From Candidatus Poribacteria bacterium (GTDB taxonomy: Bacteria; Poribacteria; WGA-4E; WGA-3G): 64,000 nucleotides of DNA. The DNA lies in NCBI GenBank assembly GCA_026706025.1, contig JAPOZO010000059.1:1-64000 (forward strand). The letters run 5' to 3'. Below the pieces are notes generated by a model that saw only the letters and a program-made list of their open reading frames with translations, did no database searches and was not told where the DNA came from. The position numbers and the translations under genes were made by a program. This document shows positions 50,000-60,600 of the stretch, piece by piece (the first letter of the stretch is position 1; every line of letters starts with the position of its first letter).

Positions 50000-50177
50000 T
50001 AGTTATCAGTTGTCAGTCGTCAGTCGTCAGTTAAGAGGTTTGTAAAGTCCATGAAGTGTTCCTAAAGTCTGTAAAGTGAGCTAAAGTTGAAAGAACCTCT
50101 TGCTTGGCGTTTCATAACTTTAGAACACTTTGAAACTTTCGCACACTTTCTAACATTGATAACTAACAACTGACAAC
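50000..50177. repeat. TCAGTT-type element overlapping the hisC 3' end
   Basis: The left side carries AGTTATCAGTTGTCAGTCGTCAG and TTAAGAGGTT. The right side has the inverted AACCTCTTG and AACTAACAACTGACAAC. The right arm runs into hisC and encodes its last residues (VVSC) and TAG stop. The inner part is rich in diverged copies of GTAAAGT/ACTTT. Confidence 0.65.
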
Positions 50178-51248
50178 TTTTAATGCCTTGATAAATTTTT
50201 CGTTTTCTTGTTGTGTGCCAATCGTTACACGGACTGCATTTGGATAACCATAACCTGCTATGGAACGCACAATGACCCCTTGTTTCAGGAGTGCATTAGC
50301 GATGTCTGCTCCCGACTGTGCCACGTGCAACATGATGAAATTGCCTTCCGTTTCGACATAACGAAGCCCCATGTCGTTAAACGCTTTATAGAGGAACATT
50401 TTTCCGGCTGCGTTGCTTTTCTGGCTTTTCGTAACGTGATCCGCATCTTTCAGTGCAGCGCGCGCCGCTGCTTGTCCGATCAAATTGCAATTAAACGGCT
50501 GCCGTACCCGATTGAGCGTCTCAATTAACGGCGGGGGCGCGATGCCATAGCCGATACGCAGCCCTGCAAGCCCATAAATTTTAGAAAATGTTCGGGTGAT
50601 GATGAAGTTGCGTCCCTCCAGAACATAGGGTAACGTCTGCGGGTAGTCCGAACGGGCAACATATTCATAATAGGCTTCGTCAAAAACGACAAGCACGTCT
50701 GAAGGCACCTGTTCCATAAACGCCGCGGTCTCGTCCGCCGTGACCATCGTCCCAGTTGGGTTATTCGGATTCGCGATGAAGACGACCTTTGTTTTATCGG
50801 TGATCGCTGCTGCCATAGCGGTGAGGTCGTGTGTATCATCTACCATCTGCACAACGACAGCCGTTGCACTGCATAACTTCGTCACAAGGCTATAGACGAC
50901 GAATGCGCCCACCGCATAGATAACTTCATCATCCGGAGCGATGTATGCCTCAGCGATTAACTGTAGCACATCATTTGAGCCGTTCCCCAAAATCAGGTGT
51001 TCAGCGGAAACCCCGATATGTGCTGCGAGTTCCTTTTTAAGGTAGTAGGCGTTCCCGTCGGGATAGAGGTGGACCTGTGCGGCACGCTCCGCAATCGCTT
51101 GCACCGCCAACGGTGACGGACCGAGCGGGTTCTCATTCGATGCCAGTTTGATAATATCGGTGATGCCCAACTCGCGTTGGACCTCTTCAATCGGTTTACC
51201 ACCCTGATACGGTTGAATCGTGTCAATACCGGGTTTCGGTTTTAGCAT
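50163..51248 (-). CDS. hisC: Histidinol-phosphate aminotransferase
   Basis: 361 residues, fold-type I PLP aminotransferase of the HisC group. The N-terminus KPGIDTIQPYQGGKPIEEVQ with LASNENPLGPSP is standard. The PLP lysine is in TRTFSKIYGLAGLRIGYG, and NPNNPTGT and DEAYYEYV are the other cofactor blocks. It converts imidazole-acetol phosphate to histidinol phosphate. It is unlinked to hisD. Its extreme C-terminus is encoded by a repeat arm, so the original end has been replaced. Some HisC-type enzymes also accept aromatic substrates. Confidence 0.93.
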   Translation of the reverse strand: MLKPKPGIDTIQPYQGGKPIEEVQRELGITDIIKLASNENPLGPSPLAVQAIAERAAQVHLYPDGNAYYLKKELAAHIGVSAEHLILGNGSNDVLQLIAEAYIAPDDEVIYAVGAFVVYSLVTKLCSATAVVVQMVDDTHDLTAMAAAITDKTKVVFIANPNNPTGTMVTADETAAFMEQVPSDVLVVFDEAYYEYVARSDYPQTLPYVLEGRNFIITRTFSKIYGLAGLRIGYGIAPPPLIETLNRVRQPFNCNLIGQAAARAALKDADHVTKSQKSNAAGKMFLYKAFNDMGLRYVETEGNFIMLHVAQSGADIANALLKQGVIVRSIAGYGYPNAVRVTIGTQQENEKFIKALKVVSC

Positions 51249-51322
51249 AATGTTTTTTGGGTCTCAATTTTTCTGTACTGCCTCAGGCAAGCGCGTCCAC
51301 GGACGCACTTGAACACAATTTT

Positions 51323-51351
51323 ATTATACCACACACCTTCTTTTTTGAAAA
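51323..51351 (-). promoter_or_regulatory. Promoter of hisC
   Basis: On the minus strand TTTTCA, a 17-base spacer and a perfect TATAAT lie about 75 bases before the hisC start. Between them lies the palindrome GCGTCC-AC-GGACGC. The remainder of the 394-base spacer 51249-51642 shows no gene, only this promoter and the one at 51572. Confidence 0.55.
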
Positions 51352-51571
51352 GGAATTTTCCGTACAGAAGCAGGGTCATTCAATTGTCCGTTTTTGGTGT
51401 TGTCCTTTTCGCATTCGCAGGTGATAATACTTAATTTATGTTATGTATTATGACAAAACGCTGAAATTTTCGCAGCCTGTCGCAGCATTTCGCACCGGAT
51501 CCTGGAAAAAAAGACATAAAACCCAATAATTTCTTAAAATCGAATGGCCCTGTGGTATCACATAGTTACTA

Positions 51572-51600
51572 TTGACATTCAAATAGGGCTTGTGTAAAAT
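51572..51600 (+). promoter_or_regulatory. Strong sigma-70-type promoter before the decayed WD40 gene
   Basis: A perfect TTGACA, a 17-base spacer and TAAAAT. Initiation is expected near 51607, which places the GTG at 51604 outside the message and supports the GTG at 51643, which has AAGGAG eight bases before it. Confidence 0.7.
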
Positions 51601-51642
51601 AAAGTGCCTGCGGCAATTGCAGAGGCACAAGGAGACGAAATA

Positions 51643-53583
51643 GTGGAAGATTACACACAATGGGAACTACCAAAAGCCGCGAAAGCGCGTTTAGGAAAGG
51701 GTGGAATTAATGATATACAGTTTTCACCGGATGGCACCCAACTATCTGTGGGTAACGATATGGGGATATGGCTTTATGACGCGAAAACAGGTAAAGAGAT
51801 TGCACTATTCCCGGGGATATGTGAATCCCTTGCATTTTCACCCGATGGTCGTTTTCTGGCAAATGGCGGGTTTGGTAAACTTTGGGGAAGGGAACTTCAC
51901 CTGTGGGAAATAACCACCCGCAGGAAAATCTCATCCACCAGTGAATCTCGTCCTGCTACAGCGTTGCGTTTCTCCGAGGATGGCAAAAAGCTTGTCAGTG
52001 TGGACAGCTGGGGTGCCACAATTAGCAGGTTAGATATCGAAACAGGCGAGCGGGATGTGACGAATCTTGATGGACAACCCGACTCTTTGGGACATATTAT
52101 TGAAGTTTATGCATTTACGCATGATAGAGTGGCAGGCGGAAAGATAGACGGTAAGATCCGCTTGTGGGACACAACGACTGGTAAAAAACTAACCACTCTC
52201 AGTGGACATGCCGTAGAGAACCAGGATCCGCCGCCCGACAGACCTGTTTTGGCTTTGGCTTTTCCGCCCGATGGCACACGACTCGCGAGTGGAAGTCCGG
52301 ATACAACGGTACGATTATGGGATACCGCAACCAACAACGACGAGCCGACCATCCTACGAAAACACACTGGTTGGATAAACGTGTTAGCCTTTTCTCCAGA
52401 TGGAAAGATGCTCGCCAGTGGAAGTACTGATAAGACAGTGAATTTATGGGATACCGCCACTGGAGAACCGCTCACAGCGCTTACTGGACATCTAAGTAGT
52501 ATTGCTGCACTAACATTTTCCCCTGATGGCAGCACGCTTGCAAGTGGTAGTACAGATGGCACAATCCTTTTTTGGGATACCGCAACTGGGGCCCCACTAT
52601 TAACGCCTATCACTGGACATACACAATGGGTGAAAGCAGGGACTTTCCTTAAAGATAGTTCTACGTTTGCCAGCGTCGCATTTAACGGCGCACTTACCTT
52701 TTGGGATCTGAAGACATCAGAAAAAACCTCTCTCCAGATGGCAGGAGATCGGGATTTGTTACTGGGTTTAGCATTTTCGTAGGATGGCACAAAACTCGCC
52801 AGTACCGGCACAAAAGGTGATATATTCTTTGCAGCAGGTTTCGGTCACTCGATTTCTACACCGAGGTCAGATGAGGTCATTCGCATAACAGAGGTCAGAA
52901 CCGGACGTGAGTTGACAGAGACGAATGGGAGTGGTAGAATTTTGGCGTTTTCACCTGATGGAAAAACGGTAGTCTTTGAAAATGGGGTTAGTATTCACTT
53001 ATGGGATACAGAGACTGGTAAAACGCTTGATGTTTCCCATGTAGATCCGACCAATGAGACTGATGCAACATTGGAGAATGTAATTAATGCTTTAGAGTTC
53101 TCACCCGACGGGAAAAGGCTTGCCAGTGGAACTTTCAGCGGAGATGTACAGATATGGAATGCGGAAACCGGAGATGCGTTAACTTTCTTCCGAAAGATAG
53201 AGCCGCTGAAAGGAGATCACAATCGGGATCCTATCAGCACTTTGGCATTCTCTTTAGATGGCGCAATGCTTGCTGTTGGAAGCAACTTTATACGGATTCA
53301 TTCATTAGATGGCGAGAAAAAGATCGGTTTTCAGAAAATGCGCGCGCAAGCCGAAGCGTTAATCTTCTCACCAGATACCAACGTTCTTGCTATTGGACAT
53401 AGAAACGGTGAAATTGGGTTATGGGATATTACAACCGGGAATAAACTCGCCACACTTGACGGACACACGGGGCCGGTGGAGGCGTTGGTATTCTCACCCG
53501 ATAGTAAAACGTTGATCAGTACCGGGCAAGATGGGACAATTCTTGTGTGGGATTGGGACGAAGCCCTTAAAGGCTTACCTTGA
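51643..53583 (+). pseudogene. WD40-repeat protein gene interrupted by an in-frame TAG
   Basis: From the GTG at 51643 (ribosome site AAGGAG) the frame encodes WD40 blades with repeated FSPDGxxLASG and IxLWDTxTG motifs. It stops at TAG (52780-52782) inside a blade where the intact paralogue at 54.5 kb has LALSPDGTKL. The same frame then continues to 53583 with more blades and ends GTILVWDWDEALKGLP. Compared with the paralogue it lacks the signal peptide, although homology (AEAQGDEIVEDYTQWELP) extends upstream of the chosen start, and lacks the C-terminal 290 residues. N-terminal loss plus a nonsense codon suggest decay, yet the promoter and ribosome site are intact, so the first half may still be expressed. 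Confidence 0.75.
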
Positions 53584-53754
53584 TATGAAATGCGTCAATA
53601 CAATTCCAACGCGGTCTGAGTTGTTATCTGAATTTTTAGCGTTACGCGAGTTTCAACCTGTAAATTCGAGTGCATAACAAATAATGCACCTTTTTCGCAC
53701 CGATTACGCGTCACTAACTATAAGTGAAATTACAAACTGTTAGCGGATAATGTG

Positions 53755-53842
53755 ATACCATTTCTAATTGGATACCTTTCAATGTGCTTGTAGCACCTTT
53801 CAGGCAAGTTGGACATGTGGTATGGACTTTCAGAAATGGTAT
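53755..53842. mobile_element. 88-bp MITE-like element with 11-bp terminal inverted repeats
   Basis: ATACCATTTCT (53755-53765) and AGAAATGGTAT (53832-53842) are perfect inverted ends. Inside is the small hairpin GTGC-TTGTA-GCAC. No ORF and no obvious target-site duplication beyond an A/T context. It ends four bases before the AGGAG region of the next gene and could alter its expression. Confidence 0.55.
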
Positions 53843-53860
53843 TATTAAGGAGTTTCACCA

Positions 53861-54343
53861 ATGCCCAAAAAACAGATTGCAGCGAGTTACGAAAACTTTC
53901 ACGTCCTTGCGCACGATTTGGACGAAACAGGTGACCTCAAAGCGGCGTGTAAGGAAACGTTAGGCGTAGGGGTCCGGCTCGCAGATTGGAACGACATCCT
54001 CGCCTATTACCAAGAAGGTGGCTCGTTGGAGGATTTCATTGAGGCACTTAAGATACCGCTTGAGTATGTCAATCCCAACGATACGGATCCTATTCCGAAC
54101 ACCGCCTATCGCATTTCAATGAACGGTGAACTGCGCTGGCGTGGCCGCCACTATTTTGTTGCGCGGCACGATCACACCAAGCGGACAGGTTTTTTGTCCC
54201 ACAACGACATTGATAATTTCCGCTTGACGCTGGGTTCATGGTTCGGTAAGGGAGGGTTCGCGCTCTGCTATGGAGACCTTGATAGTACAGTAGCACCGCC
54301 AGAGCCAGATACCACCGAACCTGTACAGACATCGGGCGGCTGA
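53861..54343 (+). CDS. Small protein of unknown function
   Basis: 160 residues; family not recognised. The ATG has AAGGAG at good spacing. The first 70 residues are helical and acidic (YENFHVLAHDLDETGDLKAAC, WNDILAYYQEGGSLEDFIEAL). The middle looks beta-rich (YRISMNGELRWRGRHYFVAR) and the end is a Pro/Thr-rich, disordered tail (PPEPDTTEPVQTSGG). No signal peptide or membrane segment. It lies between the two WD40 genes, in the same direction. Confidence 0.7.
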   Translation: MPKKQIAASYENFHVLAHDLDETGDLKAACKETLGVGVRLADWNDILAYYQEGGSLEDFIEALKIPLEYVNPNDTDPIPNTAYRISMNGELRWRGRHYFVARHDHTKRTGFLSHNDIDNFRLTLGSWFGKGGFALCYGDLDSTVAPPEPDTTEPVQTSGG

Positions 54344-54411
54344 GGCTGAGGATGCTAACGCAATGGCGGTGCCATTGCTCGTTCTCCTGCCCGGTAAGCA
54401 CGTTCAGAAGA

Positions 54412-54450
54412 AGTTACCAGTCACCAGTAACCAGTGGCCAGTTAGAGAGG
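54412..54450. repeat. Diverged TCAGTT-type repeat (ACCAGT variant)
   Basis: AGTTACCAGTCACCAGTAAC then CAGTGGCCAGTTAGAG is a variant of the dispersed repeat with CCAGT units. It is followed by the WD40 gene ribosome site. Just upstream, AATGGCGGTGCCATT forms a small hairpin. Confidence 0.6.
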
Positions 54451-54493
54451 GGTTCTGCGGATCCTCTGGAAACTGATATAAGGAAAATCTCAC

Positions 54494-57472
54494 ATGTTCG
54501 GACGAGAAAAACAGATAATCGCTGCGTGCACTCTCTATCTTATAGCCTGCCTACTACTGTTTGCTGGTGCACAAACCGACAAAATTGTTGACACTTATCC
54601 GCAGTGGGAATTGCCGAACGCAGCGAAAGCACGTCTGGGAAAAGGAGATATTAACGCTATCCAGTTTTCACCAGACGGTGCCCAACTCGCCGTCGGAACG
54701 GACATCGGTGTGTGGCTGTACGATACCAAAACAGGCGAAGAAATATCTCTATTTCTGGGGATATGTGGGTCGCTCGCCTTTTCGCCCGATGGTCGTTTCC
54801 TTATCAATAGTGGTGGCGATTACTTCTCGAATCTTGGTGGGAGTCGTTGGGAGAACCGAATCGAGTTATGGGAGATAGCCACCGGTCGGGAAGTCCTATT
54901 TCCCAATATGCCGCCTGCTGCTGCGGTGCTGCATTTTTCCGGAGATGGTAAGACACTCATCAGTTTGCGTAAATCAAGAGACACGATAAATCGGTTAGAT
55001 ATTGAGACAGGCAAGCAGACTGTCCACCAATTAGGAGAACGACCGGGTTACGGGCATCTTGAAGTCTACGCGCTCACAGAAGATAAAATCGCGATCGGCA
55101 TGTATAACGGAGCCCTTGAGTTATGGGACACAAGGACGGGCAAAAAGTTATCCACGCTCAGAGAAAATGTAAAAAAACTTGAGGTACCAGATGAACTGGT
55201 CGGACTGATTGATGATGAGAATAGTGTTTTCGCCTTGGCGTTTTCGCCCGATGGTACGCGACTCGCCAGTGGAAACAGAGATACAACGGTACAACTATGG
55301 GACATTACCAACAAGACTGAACCAATCACGCTCCGAAGACATACAAATGAACCGACTGTGTTGGCATTTTCACCCGATGGAAAAGTGCTTGCCAGCGGTG
55401 GTGTTGACAAAAGGGTCCAATTGTGGGATACCACGACCGGTAAACCGATCGGTGCTTGTACGGGGCACGTGAGCGATATCAGGGCATTAGCGTTTTCACC
55501 CGACGGAAAAATGCTTGCCAGTGGGAGTTCGGATGGTACGATCCGATTCTGGAACACACAGACAGCGGAACCGCTATCCACCCATACCACTGGACACATA
55601 GCATCCTTGGAAGCAGCGACGTTCCTTAAAGACGGTGCCACGATTGCGAGTGTCGGGTATAACGGGATACTCACGCTCTGGAATCTGAAAACTTTCCAAA
55701 AGACGACGCTTCAGACGAACAGGACACTTGAGATAATAGGGTTTCGGGGTTGGTATCTGGATTTAGCACTTTCGCCGGATGGCACGAAACTCGTCAGCTT
55801 CGGCACAGAGAGTCCTTCGCCTGAACCGTGGTCGGATTCTGTGCTGCGTTTGACGGATGTCAGCACGGGTCGCGAATTGATGTCTGTTCCTGGTAGTGCT
55901 TCAGACCTGACGTTTTCGCCTGACGCGAAGACTGTAGCAGGTACACGTTCGGGTACAATTCGCCTGTGGAATACAGAGACAGGTGAAACACTTGATATAT
56001 CTCTTTCGGATCCGAACGCTGCCCCTGAAGAGCAACACCGACCTATCATCAAGACCTTGGAATTCTCACCAGACAGTAGAAGACTTGCCGGTGGCACCAT
56101 GGGTGGAGATGTTCAGATGTGGGATACGGAAACTGGGGAAGCACTCACGTCCTTCTTTGCAGAAGAACCCCCGACAGGCAATCGTTATCGGGATCCTATT
56201 ATGGATGTGGCATTCTCATCAGACGGTTCGCTGCTTGCTGTCGGAAGTATGAAAAAGCTGCGCCTGTTGGGAAATCGGAGACAACTCGGCTTTAAGGAAA
56301 TATCCTATGATGCCGATGTCTGGGGCAATACATTACTATTTTCACCAGATGATACCGTCCTTGTTATCGGACTTATACAAAGCGGCGGCATCGAACTATG
56401 GGACCTGACATTGGGGAAAAAACTCACGACGCTTGATGGACATACAAATGCGGTCGAGACGCTTGTATTTTCGCCGGATGGCAAAACGCTTGTGAGCGCG
56501 GGCGGAGATGGAACAGTGCTCTTGTGGGACTGGGATGAAGTCCTCACAACTGCGCGGAATCCTGAATCTGGTGAAGTACTTCAAAACAAAGAAGCGCGTT
56601 CTGAAACAGTGTTGAAATTTGTTGAACGCATCGCAGACAATGAGGCAAACGCACGTTACATCGCGACATTAGAACAGACTTATCTCGAGAACAGATGGAA
56701 AAACATTGTTGAAGCGTTCACAAACAACCCAAATACCATGATGTTAGGATATGTTGAACGTAGGTTATTCTCGCAAATCGCGCAAATCGGCAGAACTGCC
56801 AAGGACCAAGAAAGTTACATGGATAGGCTGCATAAACTGATGGATGCCGTCCCTGACAACCTGAGTGTCCGCCTAAACATCCACCTTGCACTGGCGGCGT
56901 TCTACCGCGACAACGATATGCCCGAGAAAGCAACAGCGCATATTCAAAAAACCGGCTTCATCACCGAAGAGGCATGGCTGATCCTGGGTCCATTTGATAA
57001 CGCCGGGGGTATCGGTTACAATACGGTTTACATCCCCGAAGACGCAGCGCAGATTGACACAACCAAAACGTACGAAGGTATAAACGGACAGGTCGGTTGG
57101 CAAAAAAGCACCGACGATATACGCAACGCCCATATCAGTCTCGGAGAGGATGTCAATTGGGGTGTTGCTTATGCGTTCGCAACTGTTATTTCGCCTGATG
57201 AACGAAAAGTCCAATTCCGATTCGATAGCGACGACCAAGGGAAAATCTGGCTTAATGGCAAACAGGTATTCACGCATACGAAAGCATTCACAGCAGAAAT
57301 TGATAAATACACCATCCCAGTTACGTTCAAATCGGGTCAAAACAGTATCCTCGTCAAAGTATGTGAAGAGGTCGGCGGATGGGGATTCTACTTACGGATT
57401 ACTGATACGGATGGAAACCCATTTGATGATTTGAAAATCAATCAGATAGAAGAAATAGGACTTGCGCAATAA
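54494..57472 (+). CDS. Large exported WD40 protein with C-terminal jelly-roll-like domain
   Basis: 992 residues. A signal peptide or anchor (IIAACTLYLIACLLLFAGA) is followed by about 13 blades marked by FSPDGxxLxSG and ΙxLWDxxTG-like motifs, enough for two seven-bladed propellers (about residues 40-690). A helical linker (700-830) follows, then a jelly-roll-like module with WLILGPFDNAGGIGYNTVYI, KVQFRFDSDDQGKIWLNGKQ and NSILVKVCEEVGGWGFYLRI, resembling the PA14/glycan-binding-type domains seen at the end of such proteins. Probably periplasmic or surface-exposed, for protein or glycan binding; no catalytic site is seen. It is the intact paralogue of the interrupted gene at 51.6 kb. Confidence 0.85.
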   Translation: MFGREKQIIAACTLYLIACLLLFAGAQTDKIVDTYPQWELPNAAKARLGKGDINAIQFSPDGAQLAVGTDIGVWLYDTKTGEEISLFLGICGSLAFSPDGRFLINSGGDYFSNLGGSRWENRIELWEIATGREVLFPNMPPAAAVLHFSGDGKTLISLRKSRDTINRLDIETGKQTVHQLGERPGYGHLEVYALTEDKIAIGMYNGALELWDTRTGKKLSTLRENVKKLEVPDELVGLIDDENSVFALAFSPDGTRLASGNRDTTVQLWDITNKTEPITLRRHTNEPTVLAFSPDGKVLASGGVDKRVQLWDTTTGKPIGACTGHVSDIRALAFSPDGKMLASGSSDGTIRFWNTQTAEPLSTHTTGHIASLEAATFLKDGATIASVGYNGILTLWNLKTFQKTTLQTNRTLEIIGFRGWYLDLALSPDGTKLVSFGTESPSPEPWSDSVLRLTDVSTGRELMSVPGSASDLTFSPDAKTVAGTRSGTIRLWNTETGETLDISLSDPNAAPEEQHRPIIKTLEFSPDSRRLAGGTMGGDVQMWDTETGEALTSFFAEEPPTGNRYRDPIMDVAFSSDGSLLAVGSMKKLRLLGNRRQLGFKEISYDADVWGNTLLFSPDDTVLVIGLIQSGGIELWDLTLGKKLTTLDGHTNAVETLVFSPDGKTLVSAGGDGTVLLWDWDEVLTTARNPESGEVLQNKEARSETVLKFVERIADNEANARYIATLEQTYLENRWKNIVEAFTNNPNTMMLGYVERRLFSQIAQIGRTAKDQESYMDRLHKLMDAVPDNLSVRLNIHLALAAFYRDNDMPEKATAHIQKTGFITEEAWLILGPFDNAGGIGYNTVYIPEDAAQIDTTKTYEGINGQVGWQKSTDDIRNAHISLGEDVNWGVAYAFATVISPDERKVQFRFDSDDQGKIWLNGKQVFTHTKAFTAEIDKYTIPVTFKSGQNSILVKVCEEVGGWGFYLRITDTDGNPFDDLKINQIEEIGLAQ

Positions 57473-57660
57473 TTTAAATTCTGTTACACTGTAGTATTAT
57501 GGATACACTGATATCCCCTACCAAAAGCGAAATTTGTTAATATAACTCACGCAAGTTCCCTTCTCACCACTACAAGTTGTTGTGCGGGAGTAGATAGTTC
57601 CGCGTACTGAGATTTAAGTTTGCCGAGTAATACTGCGCGTTTTTCAAGGAGGTATCCTTT

Positions 57661-60600
57661 ATGCTTGGACGAGATAAAACCCAAGTTGTTGTGCTCCTTC
57701 TGTGTCTAATATTCTTCACTCTCTCCATCTCACCATTGCTTCTTGCGCAAGATGAAGTGAACGATGCAAAAATCATTGAACGCTATAAACTGATGCTAAG
57801 CCGTAAGCCGAAAGAGGGAAGCACGTTTGATCGGCTCTACCAGTTTTATCTCGAAGGTAGCAGTTTAGACGCGATGGTTGCCGATTATCAGGCAGAAGTG
57901 CAAGCAAAACCGGATGATCCGAACCCGCAACTGATCTTGGGACACATCTATAAACGTCTTGGGAAAGACGCTGAGGCTGTCAAAGCATATCAACGCGCCG
58001 TTGAACTCGCACCGAACAATTACTACCCACACTTTGCGCTCGGACAGGCGTATGCCATACTGATTCAACATGAAAACGCGATTGAAGCATTGAACCAAGC
58101 GGCAAAAATCGCTGAGGAGACGCAAGCCGCCACCCCCGAAGACCTTACTGCGATCTACAAAGCACTCGGCAGAGCATACTTCCGTCGAGACCGTGTTGAC
58201 GCAGCAATTTTGGCATGGACGAAGATTGCTGAACTCGACCCAGAGAATATCTTTACACGGATTGAACTCGCCGACTTACTCCGAGAGCAAGAACTCTACG
58301 AACAGGCAATCGCACAACACGAGGCAATCATTCAGTTTAAAGCCGATAATCCGTATCGTGTGTGCCTGAGTCGGCGCGAAATTGGCAATATCCATGAGGC
58401 AAAAGGCGACTACAAGACTGCCATCCAGAGTTACGATTCAGCATTGGCGTTGACAGCACCGGGGAACTGGCTCCGTAAAGACCTCCAACACCGCATCATC
58501 GGGATTTATGCTGCAGACGGGAATTGGGAAGGCTTAATTGAATACTACGAAAAGAAGCTTGAAGCAACCCCGAACGAACCAGAGATTCTCGGCTTGCTCG
58601 CTGCGGCGTATATTGAGAATCAGCAGCCCGAAGAAGGCCTCGCAACATATCAAAAGGCGGTGGAACTTGCCCCAACCGATGCGAATCTACGCTTGAACCT
58701 CATCGCAGCATTTCGGAATGCCGAAAGATTTGAAGACGCTGCGGCAGCCTACGAATCCTTGAGCGAACAGGATCCTGACGATTTCGGGATTTACCGCGAA
58801 CTCGGTGAATTGTACCTGCATTTAGAGGACGAAGACAAAGCGCGGGTAACATATCAACGGATGATTGACCGTGACCCAGAAAATGCGGGGACACATCTCA
58901 TCCTCGCCGAAATCTACGCCAGTAACGAATGGATGGAGGATGCCGCTGGAGCCTATCAAAAAGCGATTGTGCTTGCGCCGAGTAACCTCGACTATATTGA
59001 GTATTTCGGCGAATTCTACTTCCGACAAGGCAATCGTGAGAAGGCAATTGAGACCTGGAACATAATGGTCGCTGCCGACAAAGAAGTCGCTGAGAATTAC
59101 GAGCGGTTGGCGAAACTGCTTGATACAAAGAACTACCGTACCGAAGCGATCGCTGCAAGTCGGAAGGCTGTTGAATTGATGCCCGATGTCTATCGTTATC
59201 GTGAAGCACTGGCGAAGCTGCTCATGAAAAACGAGGATTACGACGCAGCACTCACCGAATACACGGAAGCCGCAAAACTCGCCCCCAACGCATTTTTCGC
59301 TGAGGAGATGGATAACCAGCGGATCGAACTCTACCGACGACAGGGTACCCTCGTCGAGAAGATTGAAACGGTGGAAACAGAACTTGAAACGCCGGGACTT
59401 TCCGATGCCGATATTTTTGCGAAGCAGAAACGGCTTGCCAAGATGTATCTCAAGTTGGGTAACATTACTTACGCGCTCGAAGTCCTTTTGAAGGCAAAAG
59501 CACATCAACCCGACGATATAATTGTGAACCGGTGGCTCGCGGAGGTTTACACCAAACAGAATCGGCGAGATGATGCCAATGCTGTCTACAAACACCTCAT
59601 CACAATTGATAGCGCGAATACACGAGAGTATTATACAAATATCGCGCGGGCGCATCTGAACGTCATGGATTTCGATGCAGCAACAGAAGCATCAAAGCAG
59701 GTCATCGCGCACAGTCCACGGAATCCCGAAGGGCATCAGATGCTTGCAGAGATTGCGAAACAGTCTGGCAACTACGACAGTGCTATAGATAGCCTCAAAC
59801 AAGCACTTCGTCTGCGTCCGGAAGCGATTGATATTCGTTCGGAATTGGCAGCGACCTACAAACTTTCAGGGAAACCCCGGCAGGCACTCGCGCAGTATTG
59901 GCGATGCTGGGAGTTGAGCGATACGGTTAACGACAAACTCGCTTTCGTGAAACCGCTTTCCGAAGCGTATTATGACTTAGGACGGCGCGGCGAGTTTGAG
60001 GAAAAACTGAAGCAGCTGTCGAAATCCAATACATCCAGTGTCGGACCTGTTATCGCGCTTGCTGAACTCTATCGGATGGAGGGCGACCTACCGAGTGCGC
60101 GTTTCCAACTGGCGCGGGCATTAGACAGAGAACGCGAGAACCCTGACCTCTTGGCACAACTCGTTAACATTAGTGTTGATCTCGGCGATAACCAAGACGC
60201 GCTGACCTATCAACAACGCCTCGTCAAAGTTCAACCCGATCCGAGCCATCAGCGACGGCTCGGTGAGCTACTGTTTGATGCTGGACGCGAACAGGAGGCG
60301 ATACAAGCGTGGACGAAACTGCTACACGCGAAGAACCAGACGCTTGAGGCTGAGATCAAACTTGCGGTACTTCTGATTCGGCATGGACTGCCTGACGAGG
60401 CACTTTTTGTGCTTGAACGCGCAGGAGAAAAGATCACAGGTACAGATGCCCATACCGCGCTCTACCAACTCGGCGTGGTGTTGGTGAGTATGAACGAATT
60501 CAATCGCGCTCGTACATACTTCCAGCGAATTTTGGATATGCCGAAACCGCCTAAAAATGCCACACAGCGTGCAAAGACAGCCACAACTTACACAACATCA

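Noticed and set aside
7428-50177. CRISPR array made of TCAGTT repeats
   Set aside because: Units are about ten bases, contiguous and diverged, with no unique spacers of constant length, and no cas genes are present.
51604-51642. GTG at 51604 as start of the decayed WD40 gene
   Set aside because: It would lie upstream of the predicted transcription start (about 51607) and has no ribosome site, whereas the GTG at 51643 has AAGGAG at ideal spacing.
52780-52782. Pyrrolysine or other recoding of the TAG in the WD40 gene
   Set aside because: The position corresponds to an ordinary WD40 loop residue in the paralogue, not a catalytic site, and the gene also lost both ends. Decay is the simpler reading.
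58822-59655. 277-residue minus-strand reading frame
   Set aside because: It is a shadow of the TPR gene; the plus-strand frame shows a continuous repeat pattern, while the minus-strand product resembles nothing and has no ribosome site.
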